A stretch of 64,000 bases of DNA. Source: Mortierella sp. BCC40632. Its lineage: Eukaryota > Mortierellomycota > Mortierellomycetes > Mortierellales > Mortierellaceae. Positions 32,563-42,106 of the stretch are shown here, one piece after another; the first letter of the stretch is position 1, and the number at the start of each line of letters is the position of its first letter. Below the pieces are notes generated by a model. The model was not told the DNA's origin. It worked only from the letters and a program-made list of their open reading frames with translations, and did not search any database. The stretch spans positions 2,698,001-2,762,000 of the forward strand of contig WAEK01000003.1 in NCBI GenBank assembly GCA_011634665.1, written 5' to 3'. The translations under genes were made by a program, and so were the position numbers.

Positions 32563-33637
32563 CATCCCCGGGTCCAGGTTCTGGAATGTTGCTAGCCATA
32601 TAGACGGCGATGTTAGGTGAGAATGACCGAGAAACACTCTTTTTATTTTCTGAGCCGGTTCTGTGTTTGCATAGAGTTTGGTCTACTTTTTCTTCCTCTC
32701 ATCAGGCGACCCCAATGGTCATTCATGCATGTCCGTTCTCACCTTCTTCTCTTCCTCCTGCTTGCTATCCTGGCGCAAAACCTGGCTGCGGGCTACGCCC
32801 AATACGGCGTCTAATAGAGATAAGGGATATCCCTTCCTATTCTTTTCCTGTGTTTCTTCTTCCTCTTCTTCCTCTGCCTCCTCCTCTTTTTTTTCTTCTC
32901 CAACTCTCCCCTACTCCTTCTTCTTCCTCCCTTTTTGTGCTATTCTTTTCTTTGCATATCTAGTTCGGACCAAATTCTAGATCAGAGCCATTTGTCTTCT
33001 CCCTATGTTGCTCGCAGTCGGTGCCCAAGCAAGGAGCGGAAACGCTCTTCGTCTCCATTCCTTCTTCCCTTTTGTCCAGCCTTCGACCACCCCATTTTTT
33101 GTTCAATGTGATGGGTTTGTGCGGGCACCTTCAAGGAAGGGCCGGTAAAAGGCGATTGAGCTACATAGATGGAAGAGAGAGCAAAGGCAAGAAGAGAGGG
33201 TGAGAGAGCAATGCGCAAGGGGAGGAGAGCACAGGAAGGAGAGCCAGCAGTTCGAGTCAAATACGAAGTCGAGAGCACCACTACCCATAATTAAACCGAG
33301 GCGGGGTGAGAGCACTCAGACAATAGCACAACCAACAGTTGCAATAGCAACAAACGGCAATAGGGTCAGACTCCCAGGGCACACCATTTGCTCACCATCT
33401 CTGCTGTTGCCATGATATATATTTTTTTTTTCTCGACCTAACCACCACCACCACCACATCTTGTAGCCTTTCTTTCCGTCTTTCAACACCATCTACTTTG
33501 CACAGCATACACCGACCTTGGCACGAGAGCAAGAATGGCAGATTTGAGGACAAAGGAAAGAAGAGTTAGGGAGGGAAAGTAAGGGAAGAGAGGGAGAGAG
33601 GGAAAGAGAAGGAGAAGGGAGAGAAAGGGAGTAACAT

Positions 33638-33639
<2 letters not shown>

Positions 33640-33678
<39 letters not shown>
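33640..33678. repeat. (GA)n microsatellite
   Basis: GA dinucleotides within a 130-bp purine-rich strand. Confidence 0.95.
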
Positions 33679-33682
<4 letters not shown>

Positions 33683-35185
33683 ATTCGTGTGTTGGTTGGA
33701 TGCATGCGCCCTTGCCAATGTTCTCCTCGTCTTTCTCCTTTAGGAACACACTTCCTCCCCTGCTAGACGAGGGGGGGGGGAGCGATCGACCGCATGGCAC
33801 GGTACGGTGCGACGGACGGACTAAGACACACACGGACAGACAGACGAAAAAGTACACATCGACATCCGGCAGTTATTTGTCCCCCTTGTGTGACATTGGC
33901 GCGACTCGGTGAGTATCGTGGCCCACAACGGGTCATGACCCGTCTGGGCCTCCCGCTTTCGCCCCTTTGTCCCACTCACGCGTTTCGGGGCATTGGCCAG
34001 GGTCTGGAAGGAAGGAAAGTGCGAAAGTGGCCAGGCCCCCCTCCCCGCTTCTGTCACCCTTCCTTCTTTTCCTCCAGCTTCCTTTTTTTTTTCTTTTTTC
34101 TTTTTTTTCCTGCCATATTCTTTGCCGTAAAGCTCGGTTCCTCCACAAGTAAAAAATACCCAGCTCCGTCCCCAACTTGCTTTCAAGACTAAGCTATAGA
34201 CGGGGAAGAGTTGAGAGAGAATATGTGTGTGTGTGAGTGGGTGAGTGAGAAAGAGAGAGAATATGAATGAGTGAGAGAGCATAGAGCAGGGATGGAGAGA
34301 GAAAGAGAGATGAGAGCACCCAATTTATTGTTAGCTTTCATCGCACCAGCAGGCCAGTCGCAACCAAGCGCGTGCGACAAGCAAACGGTTGCGGTATGTT
34401 GTTTAATGGGTGGGTCGGATTGACTGGTTGTCGTGGAGAGATGGGAGAGAGGGAGAGAGAGCAGGGCCACGCCGGCTCTAATGCCGTGTATCCCTGTTAT
34501 ATCAGCAAAGACAGCTAGACTAGACAGTGAAAGAGAGCGGAGCCAGTAAGAAAAGGCTCACTGCAGTGCCTGCTTGGCTGGCTCGCAGCCTTATCGATCA
34601 TCCCCTGGTACCAGGAAGGTGTTAATCCGGACTGGGCTGGGGATGGTGGAGTGAGCATCCATCGTCTGTCGCGTCTATTTCAATGCCGGCTTTTCTCTCT
34701 TTCTCTCCTTCTCTCTTCTCTTCTTCTTTTTCTTCTTCTCCTCCACTCTCACTCTCCCTTTCACCAACCTCATCCTCATCCCATCTCTCATCACCTGGTC
34801 CAACCTCATCTCATCATCATCCCTTGGCCAGTCTTTTACGACCCCTGTCTCGACTCTCACTCGTCAGCTATTTTTGCGCTCAACCTTCTTTCGTCCCCGC
34901 CACACTCACCCGCCACACTCAGACCTGCCTTGCATAAACATCCGTTCGTCGCAGCGCTCGTCTTCTTTCTCTTCTTTTTTTTTTTCAACAGTTCGTCATT
35001 GTCTTTTCCTTCCTTCTTTCCTTCCTTCCCTTACCCCACCCCTCTCCTTCAGCACCCTGCCTCAATCTTAGCAGCTGTCTGTGTCTCTTGCCTGCGTCTC
35101 CTTAAATTCCCGCCTACGCTTCCACACGACCTTTTCTCTCTTTCTCTTCCTCTTTCATTTCCTCCATCACAAACACCTTCACACG

Positions 35186-36124
35186 ATGCACTTTACCATC
35201 GCTGCTGCCGCTTCGGCCTTGCTCGCTCTCGCCTCGGTCGCCACTGCCCAGGACGCCAACTGCTCTGCCATCATCAACGACTATGAGACCGGCTTCAATG
35301 GCCAGTACAAAAAGTGCTACACCTCTGTCCTCTACAACGATGCGCTCGTCAAGCAGGGCGCCAAACCTGACTATGAGGAGCTGATCAACTCAATCTGCGC
35401 GCAGACCCCCTGTACGCACTCGAACTTGGTTTCGGCCACGAACAAGTATGTTGCTGCTTGCAACGCCTCGATGGATGCCGAGGTCGCCAGCTCGAACGGC
35501 AACATCCTTCACATTGGCCAGAATGCGCTCCAGATCTTCTTTGCAGAGCCAATCCGTGCTTCCTTCTGTGCCGAGGACCCCGCTGCGGTCATCCCCACGC
35601 CCGCTCCCGTTCCTCCTGTTCCCCAGTACTGCCTCCGGTCCAGCATCGCAAACCCTTCATTGCGTTATGTCTCTAACTTGGCCTTGTTCCTGACGACGGG
35701 CAACATCCGCTCCAACATGCCTCCCTTCATTGAGGGCAACGGTCTCGATCCCAAGGAAGTTTGCTCGGCCTGCTCGCAGATTGCCACTAATGCCACCATC
35801 TCTTACTTGAGCGAGAACTTGATGCCCCGTGTCGGTACCTTCTACACTCCCGAGTTTGTTCAGTACTGGACCAACTTTGTCCCTGCCTACAACAAGCTGT
35901 GCGGCTCCAAGTTTGTCCAGACCTGGCCCAAGGGAACCTTGAACCAGACCGTCCCCAACGTGCCCACTGGTAACCCCTCAACCCCAGTCTTGCCCACCAC
36001 CGTGGCCACCTCGACTAGCACTTCCACATCTCCTTCTCCCACCGGTACCAACAGCGCTGGATCGCTGAAGCCTGCTGCAGGTGCTGCCGTCGCTCTCTTG
36101 GCTGCCTTGGCTGCTCTTTTCTAA
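35186..36124 (+). CDS. Secreted, probably GPI-anchored Cys-rich protein
   Basis: Single exon, 312 residues. Residues 1-21 form a clear signal peptide (hydrophobic core AAAASALLALASVA, cleavage after ATAQ or near it). The mature part has ten cysteines, suggesting disulfides, and N-glycosylation sequons (NCS, NAS, NAT, NQT). A Thr/Ser-rich stalk (TSTSTSTSPSPTGT) follows, then a small-residue site (NSAG) and a hydrophobic tail (AAGAAVALLAALAALF) typical of a GPI-anchor signal. The protein probably sits on the cell surface or wall. I do not recognise a named family with certainty, so no enzymatic role is claimed. The ATG at 35186 is the one that gives the signal peptide; the longer upstream frame is translated CT-rich leader. 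Codon choice is strongly C-ending, as in GUA1 and THR4, which suggests high expression. Confidence 0.9.
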   Translation: MHFTIAAAASALLALASVATAQDANCSAIINDYETGFNGQYKKCYTSVLYNDALVKQGAKPDYEELINSICAQTPCTHSNLVSATNKYVAACNASMDAEVASSNGNILHIGQNALQIFFAEPIRASFCAEDPAAVIPTPAPVPPVPQYCLRSSIANPSLRYVSNLALFLTTGNIRSNMPPFIEGNGLDPKEVCSACSQIATNATISYLSENLMPRVGTFYTPEFVQYWTNFVPAYNKLCGSKFVQTWPKGTLNQTVPNVPTGNPSTPVLPTTVATSTSTSTSPSPTGTNSAGSLKPAAGAAVALLAALAALF

Positions 36125-36614
36125 AGGAAGACTACAGTAGGATGTTCTTTTTCCCCCCTTCACTCGCTCTCTCCTCGTTTTGATCTCTTTGGACCAAGAG
36201 TGACTCTAGCCGAGATGACGACGATAAACAGGAAAAAAAGAAAAGAAAGCGCCCCACCACATAACATAGAGTTCCAAAAGAACAGCAGATGGAGGAGGAA
36301 GCAAGTATTAAAGAAAAAAAATATATACTCCAACCCAAAAACACCAAAGGCCAATCCCCATCCTTAGTGTCATGTCCCATCTCTACCTCTACTTATAAAC
36401 GTAATCAACACTCCTTCTCTGCGAAATAAATTTAAAAAAAATAAAAAACATTACGAACTACGCACACACACAAACACACATTCGCACTCGTCTATGCACA
36501 ACAAAGATGGATGGGAGGTCTTCCTCTCTCCCCATCCCCGCGGAGGAAAAAGAAAAGGAGAAAAAGAGAAAGAAGTCCTAATCTCTTTCTCTTCTCTCTC
36601 CCTCTCCCTCTCCC

Positions 36615-36661
<47 letters not shown>

Positions 36662-37629
36662 TTCTCTTTCTCTTGCACATTCACACGGTCATGCAAAGTC
36701 CAGGAATGGAAAGAGAGAGAAAGACGGTAAGAGAGAAGGAGAGAGAACAAGGATTCTAGTGCGCAGATTCTGCACACACACACAAGGTCAGAAATAGAGG
36801 AAACAAATACGTCTGTGCTTCACTGTTTTTTGGGTGCGGTTTTGATCCATTTCTTTTTTTTTTTCCTTTCTCTCTCTCTCTCTCTCCATTGTGTTTGTAA
36901 TTTGGGCTGAGACGGACAGGATGATGCCAGCTAGGAAGAAAGACTCTATTTTTGTGCACCCGAGGAAGGGGGAAGTGATCTCGTTCAACACCAGGGTCGT
37001 ACAAGACAGTGTCAAAGATCCTTCTCTTGCCCTTCTCAAGTCCTTCTTTCTGTCGTACACCCAGAGAAGTAGACTTACCTCTACCAGAGCCTGGCAACGT
37101 GACCTGAACCAACCTGGAGCCGAGGAAAGAGAAGGAGGAATGGTACTTGGAGGTCAATAAATAGTGTCTCGTGAGGATGTTCTTAGCAGGCGCAAGTCGC
37201 CCACCAATGTTGGCGCACTGTGACTTCTGCGGAGAAGAAGCATGGGCCAGCCCAAGTACTTTTTCTAGCCACAGCCAGAGCATCTTGGTGTGTCATTCAT
37301 TTAGAGCAACAGAGAAAGTACCTAGCAAATGACCTACCACCATTAATGTGCAGTGCAAAAGGGGATAAAGAGCAGGACCGACCATCGGACACGGAAAGGC
37401 AGGAACAACTTTTTCGCCCAGGACGACAGCCCTGGACAAATTTGGAGAATCGTGTCCAGGTGAGACGCCACTTGCAGTCCTTTTTATTCTCGTCTTGACT
37501 TGTCCTTCTCTTTCTCCTTCCTTTCATCAACACCAACGCACACTCTCATCTTTTTCTCGCTCCTTCTCTACTTTTCCTCCTCCTCTACTTCTTTCCCCCC
37601 TCAATCCACCACCTTCCCAGAAATCTCTC
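36125..37629. other. Intergenic region with GA/CT tracts
   Basis: Contains a CT-rich block at 36575-36670, a purine-rich block at 36700-36755 and a CT-rich leader at 37500-37620. No gene supported. Confidence 0.6.
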
Positions 37630-38625
37630 ATGTCGGGCTACTATCCTCAGCCCCAGGCGGCTCCCTACGGTTACCCTCCTGCCGCAGGTTCGCCTCCTGC
37701 CCCGTACCCCGCCTACCCTCCACCTCACTCTCAGCCTGGATATGGCGCCCCCCAGCCTTATCCACCCCAAGCTTACCCTCCCCCATCGCAAGGTTATCCA
37801 GGTTACCCACCCCAACCACCTGCACATTATCCAGGATCGAACCCAGGCGAGCCCTATGCTGCCTACCAAGAACAGCCCAAGCCTAACTATGGATACCCAC
37901 CCGCACCTCAAGTCTGCCCTCCAGGCCCACCAGGGACCTCGCCGCCCATGCCTCCACCTCAGATCTGTCCACCCGGTCCCGATGCCTCGTCTACATCCTT
38001 GCCACAAGTCTGTCCACCAGGACCTGACCCCGGTCTCCCTGAGCCTCAGATCTGTCCACCAGCTCCCAAGGATCATCCTTCGTATCCTTCGAATGATACG
38101 TCGCGCGATATCAAGGGAGGTGAGTTTTGGGAACGTGCGTACCCACGACCAAGCACGGGCCCTCAGCCCTTGACGTCCCAGGAGCATCAGAACTGGAGCT
38201 ACCATGCTCAATATAATCCCAACAACAAGATGCCAGAGAATCAACCACAGCATCAACAAGAGCAGCAGCAGCAGCAGCAGCAACCACCATCATCACAACA
38301 GCCTATGTACCCTGGTGCTGGAGGACAGCAGTATCCATATGGACAGCCTCAACAGCCCTCCATGTATCCCTACCAACCTCCACAGCAGCAGCAACAACAA
38401 CCACCTCAAGAAGCAGGAGGATCTGGCAAACAATCTTCTGGAATCTTCTCCAACCTGGCCAATTTGACAGGTCAAGGCAGCAATGGCGGTCAACATGAAG
38501 GAGGAAAGCAACAAGGACCTGACTGGATGAAGCTCGCGGGCGGGCTGGCAGCCGGAGGTCTTGCCGTTGCAGGAACCAAGAAACTTTTTGAAAGGTTTAC
38601 GGACAAGCCTTCTCATCACCACTGA
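37630..38625 (+). CDS. Pro/Gln/Tyr-rich protein with CPPGP repeats and glycine-zipper tail
   Basis: Single exon, 331 residues. The N-terminal half is built of YPP/GYPP-type repeats (YGYPPAAG, YPAYPPP, YPGYPPQPP), as in many eukaryotic low-complexity proteins. Four spaced copies of a P-Q-(V/I)-C-P-P-(G/A)-P motif follow (about residues 96-145), which is unusual because each copy carries one cysteine. A short ordered patch (DIKGGEFWERAYPRP) precedes a Gln-rich region with Q7 and Q5 runs. The C-terminus (298-331) has DWMKLAGGLAAGGLAVAG, a glycine-zipper-like hydrophobic stretch, then a basic helix and a His-rich end. The zipper could associate with membranes or self-assemble; this is inference. 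The start at 37630 follows a CT-rich leader. No function is assigned. Confidence 0.85.
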   Translation: MSGYYPQPQAAPYGYPPAAGSPPAPYPAYPPPHSQPGYGAPQPYPPQAYPPPSQGYPGYPPQPPAHYPGSNPGEPYAAYQEQPKPNYGYPPAPQVCPPGPPGTSPPMPPPQICPPGPDASSTSLPQVCPPGPDPGLPEPQICPPAPKDHPSYPSNDTSRDIKGGEFWERAYPRPSTGPQPLTSQEHQNWSYHAQYNPNNKMPENQPQHQQEQQQQQQQPPSSQQPMYPGAGGQQYPYGQPQQPSMYPYQPPQQQQQQPPQEAGGSGKQSSGIFSNLANLTGQGSNGGQHEGGKQQGPDWMKLAGGLAAGGLAVAGTKKLFERFTDKPSHHH

Positions 38626-38668
38626 TAAGGAAAATGGGTGGTAATGGGTGGTGGGGGAGGGGGTATCA

Positions 38669-38671
<3 letters not shown>

Positions 38672-38720
<49 letters not shown>
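38672..38720. repeat. (CT)n microsatellite
   Basis: Perfect CT dinucleotides, 47 bp beyond the stop codon of the Pro/Gln-rich protein gene. Confidence 0.95.
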
Positions 38721-38722
<2 letters not shown>

Positions 38723-38978
38723 GGTTATTGGTCAGAAGGAACAACCTTAGGAAGTCAATTCCTTCGCCACCTCACTCCCACTCACTGCCTAATAAAAGAA
38801 TCATAAAATAAAACAAAAATCCTGATGCTACACCATATCCCTTGGTTGAGCAACCTAATACGTCTCTGTAGACGTCATGCAAGAGAACGATTTGAAGTAC
38901 AGTTCTTCTTCACGGTTTTACATTTATTTGTAGAGTGGTAGAGGCGGTGGAGGAGTAGGGAAAAGGTAGTCAAGGACG

Positions 38979-39007
<29 letters not shown>
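38979..39007. repeat. Poly-A run
   Basis: Uninterrupted A-run of about 29 bases. Confidence 0.95.
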
Positions 39008-39009
<2 letters not shown>

Positions 39010-39060
39010 GCGTGAGAGAGGGAAGGTGCAGGAGTGGTATCCTCTAATCTTTTTCTCCTA

Positions 39061-39728
39061 ATGGCTGACAACGGAGGAACCATGCGCCATTTCGAAGACA
39101 AATGGGTGTAAGTGGGAATGAGGATGGCTCTCAATAGAGATCATAAAAGGAGTAACCAACACAGCGAGCAGCTCCTTCTTTGTAAACTTATCTCTCTCAT
39201 TCTCAGTCGGAATCTATTTTCTCAACTAGGACGGATCAACCTTGGTTCCGACCGAGGGAGAGACAGAGAGATCGTGGCTCACTGCTATTTGACTGCCCTA
39301 AGGAGGATTGGATCCACATGGTGTCCTGTGATAAATCAGACTATTTGTTTTTTTTGCCACTTGGAACGCGTTCTTGTGCAAGCCCCTGGTCCTCCAAGGA
39401 AAGTTTGTCAAATGCAGCTCTCAGGGCGGCTGGATACCCAGAATTTACATGGTCACTGACACCCGAGGTCTCGCCATTCTCCACGCAAGCCCTCCGTTTG
39501 AATGCCAGAGGATGTTTGAAGCTCTCCGTCCCGGCGAACCGAGCCACTTTGATGTCAAAGATTCGGAATCAAGCTCCTGAGCTATGGAAAACTATGAATG
39601 TAACGAAACACAATCGGGGTCCTCCCCTGTCCCACAGCATGCTCTTTCAAAAGTACAGGTTGGTCAAGAACCGATTTGACCAAGCCGAGGCACATAAGCG
39701 CGTTGCAGTCTTGAGCGTCATGAGGTAG
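39061..39728 (+). pseudogene. Possible decayed gene, three open frames
   Basis: An ATG at 39061 opens MADNGGTMRHFEDKW and reaches a good donor (GT/GTAAGT near 39108). A matching acceptor, CATTCTCAG, is near 39205. Beyond it all three frames stay open in turn: RNLFSQLGRINLGSDRG to a stop at 39457, then GGWIPRIYMVTDTRGLAI to about 39580, and SLTPEVSPFSTQALRL through to 39728. The changes of frame suggest a coding region that has lost its frame, but chance openness cannot be excluded. No family recognised. Confidence 0.25.
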
Positions 39729-40516
39729 TACAACAGATACTCTCGAGTTTTCTCATATTTCCCTCCTCCCTACCATCACCTCTTCCTGATATCTGCACCC
39801 AAGAACAAACTCCAGCAGAGTTAAGCCCATTCAGTAGGGCAAACAAAGGAGTTTGGAAGGCACCGCATGATTGACCTTCAAGCTCACTAGGCTAGAGTCT
39901 CGCGACAAGTGCACTAGCCGCGATTCTCGTACAAGACAACCCGGGGCCTCAAGCAGCAGCATAACCACTCGTCAACTTGCACACAATACCAATGAAGGCT
40001 TTGCACTGTGGAACAAGAGACACGGAACTACAGTCGCTGGTCGATGTCAGAAGAGAAATGCCATAAAACAAGAGGCGCATTGACTCAAAGGGGAGAAAAT
40101 TAACCAAGATACCCCTGCCCAAAATCGACGAGTCGTAAGCAAAAGTTGATCAATACCATAACGAGGGAGCATCCTATTGCCTCTCTTCGAAAAGCGGCAG
40201 CAGCAATCAGCAAGAGGTCGCCATCTGTGTCCTGGGCATTGTCGAGCAAGTTCTTTTGACAGAGAGAGACACACGGGTTTCTAGGCGGATGGGTATCGCA
40301 AATTTTATTAGCAAGTAAAATCTACATGATGAATTCTGAGAATATGATGGTCTGAAAGCACCGATTAATGGAAGTTGAAAGAATGCGGCAGCGGAAAAGA
40401 CTTTGGGCCAAAGCCATAAAACATTTGAAGCACACTTTCGGGGGGGGGGAGTCATTACCTTTATTTCGCAATAGCTTAACTCGCAGACGGATGGCCAACA
40501 TGGCACGGCACATCTA
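39729..40516. other. Unassigned stretch
   Basis: Mixed-composition sequence without the CT/GA repeats common elsewhere. Only short ORFs without recognisable motifs. It may be part of the same decayed patch. Confidence 0.4.
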
Positions 40517-41110
40517 ATGACCGACATTGAGCTACCTGCCGTCGAGAACTGCTGCTTTCAGGATCCTGCCATAGTTCCTGTTCTGGCTGACGCACTGAAC
40601 TGGGTGACAAAAGGGCTCCTGGCTGCCTTATCACTTCATTTGTATCCGATGTTGGCATCCAGGCAGGCAAGCATGACAAAGGATTCCACAAGTCGACGAT
40701 GGTCAAGGGTAGGGACAGCCTCAATCAACATCTAGAGCGTCTTCAGGCCGAGCCATTCGAGCCCGAGGAGTGACGCGACAAGGGCTATGTTCTCAAAGCT
40801 TCGATCCTAACCGGTGACCGTCTGCTGCAACTGTTGGCATTCAAATTGAAGGAGCTCCAATCTGTTCGATACTGCTGTCACTACCACTGGTGGTACCAGC
40901 GGTTACCTGACTGAGGCCCACAAACGTCTTCCGCACAAACGTCTTCCGCACAACTGCAAGTGTGGAGCCTATTGACTACTGACCCAAGTCAGGTCGCGGT
41001 CTTATTGTTCGAATTTTTTGCCTCTGTCTCGCTCCCACCTAGCCAGATCCCTGTGATATTGAGAAGACGAAGTATTCCAAGAGGAAACCCATTTGTTGTA
41101 GAATACTGTT
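40517..41110 (+). pseudogene. Possible relic of a transposon-type ORF
   Basis: Protein-like fragments follow in order but in shifting frames: DIELPAVENCCFQDPAIVPV (40521 on), KASILTGDRLLQLLAFKLKELQSVRY (around 40800-40885), then TTTGGTSGYLTEAHKRLP (around 40885-40940). A 15-bp unit is duplicated in tandem inside the last piece. The fragments remind me of uncharacterised repeated proteins of Mortierella-like fungi that may be TnpB/Fanzor-related, but no RuvC-type motif is visible. The link is a weak recollection only. Confidence 0.25.
40919..40948. repeat. 15-bp tandem duplication
   Basis: CACAAACGTCTTCCG occurs twice without a gap, followed by the partial copy CACAAC. The duplication keeps the frame of the local coding-like fragment. 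Confidence 0.95.
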
Positions 41111-41202
41111 TTTTGTCTTGTAAAAAAAATAATAAGAACCTAAATTGATAGCCAAAGGAGACGTGAGTACACAGTCTCTGCAACAGACATTATCTTCATT
41201 CC

Positions 41203-41247
41203 TTAGGTGGGTTGCTCAGGGCCAGTATAAATACCAACCCCACCTAA
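41203..41247 (+). promoter_or_regulatory. TATA box inside a near-perfect inverted repeat
   Basis: TATAAATA at 41226-41233 lies between TTAGGTGGGTTG (41203-41214) and CAACCCCACCTAA (41235-41247). The two arms are inverted repeats with one extra C. An ATG follows about 90 bp downstream at 41322, after a TTC-rich leader, which is the right distance for a core promoter. Confidence 0.5.
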
Positions 41248-41321
41248 AGTTAAAGACACGTCGCAATTCACCGATCTAATTGTCTACACCTTTTCTTCTT
41301 CTTCTTCTTCCACACCGGTTA

Positions 41322-42008
41322 ATGGAAGCGACCGGTGGAGAGGCAGATGTTGCCAGAAGTTTTACAAAGTTCGCTGATGGGCTGCAAAAAAAAAAAAAAA
41401 GATCATAGATTCAGTCGGACGGCCACAGATGTCGCACCAAAAAGTCGTAGTTAGCCCCGCCTACACTCAAAGGCATATTCCAGGCGCTTTTCATCAACCT
41501 AGTAGGGTAGGCATATCGTTGCGACGACTACACAGCAACATCAATCCTTAAAAGCACATGCTAACAATAGTTCTTTTTTTTTTTTTTTCATTTGTTCTTG
41601 AGTTCGATCTTTTAGTACCATGTGGTTGAGATAAACGGGTTTAGCTCGCCAAAAAGTGCCCAAACTACAATGGATTAGTCTGCGCGACATCGAACTGGTG
41701 TACCTCGTACTGTAGGACCTACAGATTTTTCAGGCACGACGCCATCAAGAGCCACCTGATCAACCAGCGACGGTTGCTGCACTTGCAGCCGAGGCGACAA
41801 GAAGGAGGATATTCATGAATTGTTGACTGTGGAGAAACAGGGTGGACTATTTTCACAAGCTATGGACAACAGCAGTGACGGAGGAGCATCGTCGGTCTGC
41901 TTGTCCAATGCAACTACCACAAGTACACCCAGTGGTGCCATAAAAAAAAAAGAGACACGTCGCTTCGACAAAGGCTCGGTCGAGGTTCTCAACACCATGC
42001 TTTGTTAG
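41322..42008 (+). pseudogene. Possible decayed gene downstream of the TATA box
   Basis: ATG 41322 opens MEATGGEADVASRSFTKFADGLQ up to a poly-A run, then the frame breaks. Later fragments in varying frames include YCRTYRFFRHDAIKSHLI (around 41710-41765), which looks like one C2H2 zinc finger missing its first part. The ORF to 42008 ends in KKETRRFDKGSVEVLNTML and has a weak likeness to a homeodomain N-terminus. Together these could be the wreck of a DNA-binding protein gene, but each likeness is short. Confidence 0.25.
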
Positions 42009-42106
42009 CGTAGAATCACGTGTGCACGGTACGTAACTGTCTCCTTTTTTCACTCGCTCTTGTTCTTTGTTTCTCCACTCTCACAAAGAAAGAAAGAAAG
42101 AAAATC

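Larger units (their letters stand above)
31413..35185. other. Gene-free stretch, about 3.8 kb
   Basis: I see no supportable gene. It holds a 34-base A-run (32527-32560), a GA tract (33640-33678), an A-run at 32127-32145, TTC/CTT-rich blocks at 32840-32945 and 34690-34760, and a long CT-rich leader (34930-35180) before the secreted-protein gene. ORFs such as 34651-35286 are translated pyrimidine tracts. Confidence 0.6.
38626..39060. other. 3' region with CT and poly-A tracts
   Basis: A (CT)24 tract at 38672-38720 lies just past the stop codon, and a 29-base A-run is at 38979-39007. Nothing else recognised. Confidence 0.7.

Noticed and set aside
33760..34180. Minus- and plus-strand ORFs around the G9 run
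   Set aside because: Low-complexity purine or pyrimidine translation without family features.
34651..35286. 211-residue plus-strand ORF with apparent membrane segments
   Set aside because: Translated pyrimidine-rich leader overlapping, in another frame, the secreted-protein gene.
37585..38283. 232-residue minus-strand ORF rich in Leu/Trp/Arg
   Set aside because: Reverse reading of the Pro/Gln-rich coding repeats.
41940..42008. Homeodomain-like start (KKETRRFDKGSVEVLNTML)
   Set aside because: Only about 19 residues, no helix 3 or WF-N motif downstream; kept only as part of a decayed region.
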